From: JAAFKA01 sp043748455
GTDB lineage: Bacteria; Bacteroidota; Bacteroidia; Cytophagales; Thermoflexibacteraceae
Direction: 5' to 3'
Assembly: GCA_043748455.1 (NCBI GenBank)
Contig: JAYTNF010000032.1
Coordinates: 1-7,019, forward strand
Length of the DNA: 7,019 bases
Part shown: in pieces, positions 6,282 through 7,019 of the stretch
Numbering within the stretch: position 1 is the first letter of the stretch
Layout: each line of letters starts with the position of its first letter
Made by a program: the position numbers and the translations under genes
Notes under the pieces: generated by a model
Database searches by the model: none
Told to the model about the DNA's origin: nothing
The model's input: the letters and a program-made list of their open reading frames with translations, nothing else

Positions 6282-7019
6282 ATGAAAATAACTATTCTTT
6301 GCAATTCGCCTGCTTGGGGAGGTTTAGAAATGCTTACTTGTAAACTTGCAATTTGGCTTGCTGAAAAAGGACACGAAATTACAGTATTTTGTCCACCAAA
6401 TAGTCAAGCATCACAAAATTGCAAGAACAATAATATCACAACAACTGACTTCAAACCAAAGTCTAAATACGCTGATTTTCAGGCAATTAAGCAATTAAAA
6501 AATTGGATAAAAACGCAAGATATTTTACTTATTCCGCAGTCAAAAGATGTTAATCTTGGCGTTTTTGCTAATCTTTGGGCTAAAAAATTTGGTGGTGGAG
6601 TTTGTAAATTAATTTACTTGCAAAATATGCAAATTGGTATTGATAAAAAAGATTTTATTCATACGTATTTTTACAGAAATCTCGATGCTTGGATTACACC
6701 TTTGACATTTTTAGCAAAAAACACCTTAAAACACACAAAAATACAGCCTGAAAAAATACATATTATTCCATTTGGTATTGAAACAAAACAGTTTGTAGCT
6801 ACAACTTATACACAAATACATGCAAGAACTATTTTGCAACTACCTGAAAATGTGCAAATTGCAGGAATTATAGGACGAATTGACCCTGGTAAAGGGCAGG
6901 AGTTTTTAATTAAAGCCATTGCTATTCTTAAACAACAAGGAATAATCATACATGCAGCTATTATTGGCGAAGAAACATACAGAGATAAACGTCAATATTT
7001 GCAGTATCTCAAAAATTTA
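6282..7019 (+). CDS. GT4-type glycosyltransferase, N-terminal part (3' end outside window)
   Basis: An open frame runs from the ATG at 6282 to the window edge, 246 codons without a stop. The start MKITILCNSPAWGGLEML is the usual GT-B N-terminus: a first beta-strand and then a Gly-rich acceptor loop. Residues 1 to about 165 form the N-terminal Rossmann-like domain, with a helix after strand 1 (LTCKLAIWLAEKGHEITVFC). The linker HIIPFGIETKQF (160-171) corresponds to the conserved PNGID-like motif of GT4 enzymes. The nucleotide-sugar domain begins with GIIGRIDPGKGQEFLIKA (195-212), the classical R...KG phosphate-binding motif, followed by a strand AAIIGE (225-230). The EX7E donor-binding motif would be beyond the edge. 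It probably transfers a sugar from a nucleotide donor in cell-surface glycan synthesis; donor and acceptor cannot be told. No SD is seen; a weak TAATTTAG element at 6243-6250 could be part of its promoter. Confidence 0.88.
   Translation, partial: MKITILCNSPAWGGLEMLTCKLAIWLAEKGHEITVFCPPNSQASQNCKNNNITTTDFKPKSKYADFQAIKQLKNWIKTQDILLIPQSKDVNLGVFANLWAKKFGGGVCKLIYLQNMQIGIDKKDFIHTYFYRNLDAWITPLTFLAKNTLKHTKIQPEKIHIIPFGIETKQFVATTYTQIHARTILQLPENVQIAGIIGRIDPGKGQEFLIKAIAILKQQGIIIHAAIIGEETYRDKRQYLQYLKNL

Noticed and set aside
1..7019. Novel multi-gene defence, phage or biosynthetic system
   Set aside because: All six genes belong to common families, lie on both strands in separate units, and show no shared pathway or mobile-element genes.

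Overview
The window is AT-rich chromosomal DNA that most likely comes from a member of the Bacteroidota. This is inferred from protein style (an AsmA-like protein with a lysine/glutamate tail, a three-domain Nif3/YqfO protein, a CAD-like dihydroorotase), from the lack of strong Shine-Dalgarno sequences, and from a TAnnTTTG-type promoter element. I cannot name a genus from the sequence alone.

Layout, left to right: (1) the 3' part of an AsmA-like gene on +, cut by the window edge (1-1194); (2) a 127-bp gap with a REP-like hairpin (1213-1253); (3) a complete Nif3-like gene on + (1322-2422); (4) a perfect 15-bp-stem hairpin (2427-2466) between two converging genes, probably a shared terminator; (5) two genes on -: dihydroorotase pyrC (2481-3818) and, upstream of it, an enoyl-CoA hydratase/isomerase-family gene (3929-4702); (6) a 180-bp divergent intergenic region with a good -7 element for the minus-strand gene and a 21-bp-period direct repeat before the plus-strand gene; (7) an MFS-type transporter on + (4883-5980) that appears to stop after TM11; (8) a 301-bp gap dominated by a 177-bp near-palindromic element (5991-6167) carrying two copies of the core also seen in the hairpin at 1213-1253; (9) the 5' part of a GT4-type glycosyltransferase on + (6282 to the right edge).

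The genes look like unrelated housekeeping and envelope functions: envelope/lipid homeostasis (AsmA-like), a conserved metal protein (Nif3), pyrimidine synthesis (PyrC), acyl-CoA metabolism, transport and glycan synthesis. The strand switches and the two hairpin gaps suggest at least four transcription units: asmA-like, nif3, the minus-strand pair, and the transporter, with the glycosyltransferase either separate or partly coupled to the transporter. I see no defence system, CRISPR array, tRNA, rRNA, transposase or phage gene. The least ordinary signal is the hairpin repeat family, together with the apparently shortened transporter that ends 10 bp before the larger copy.
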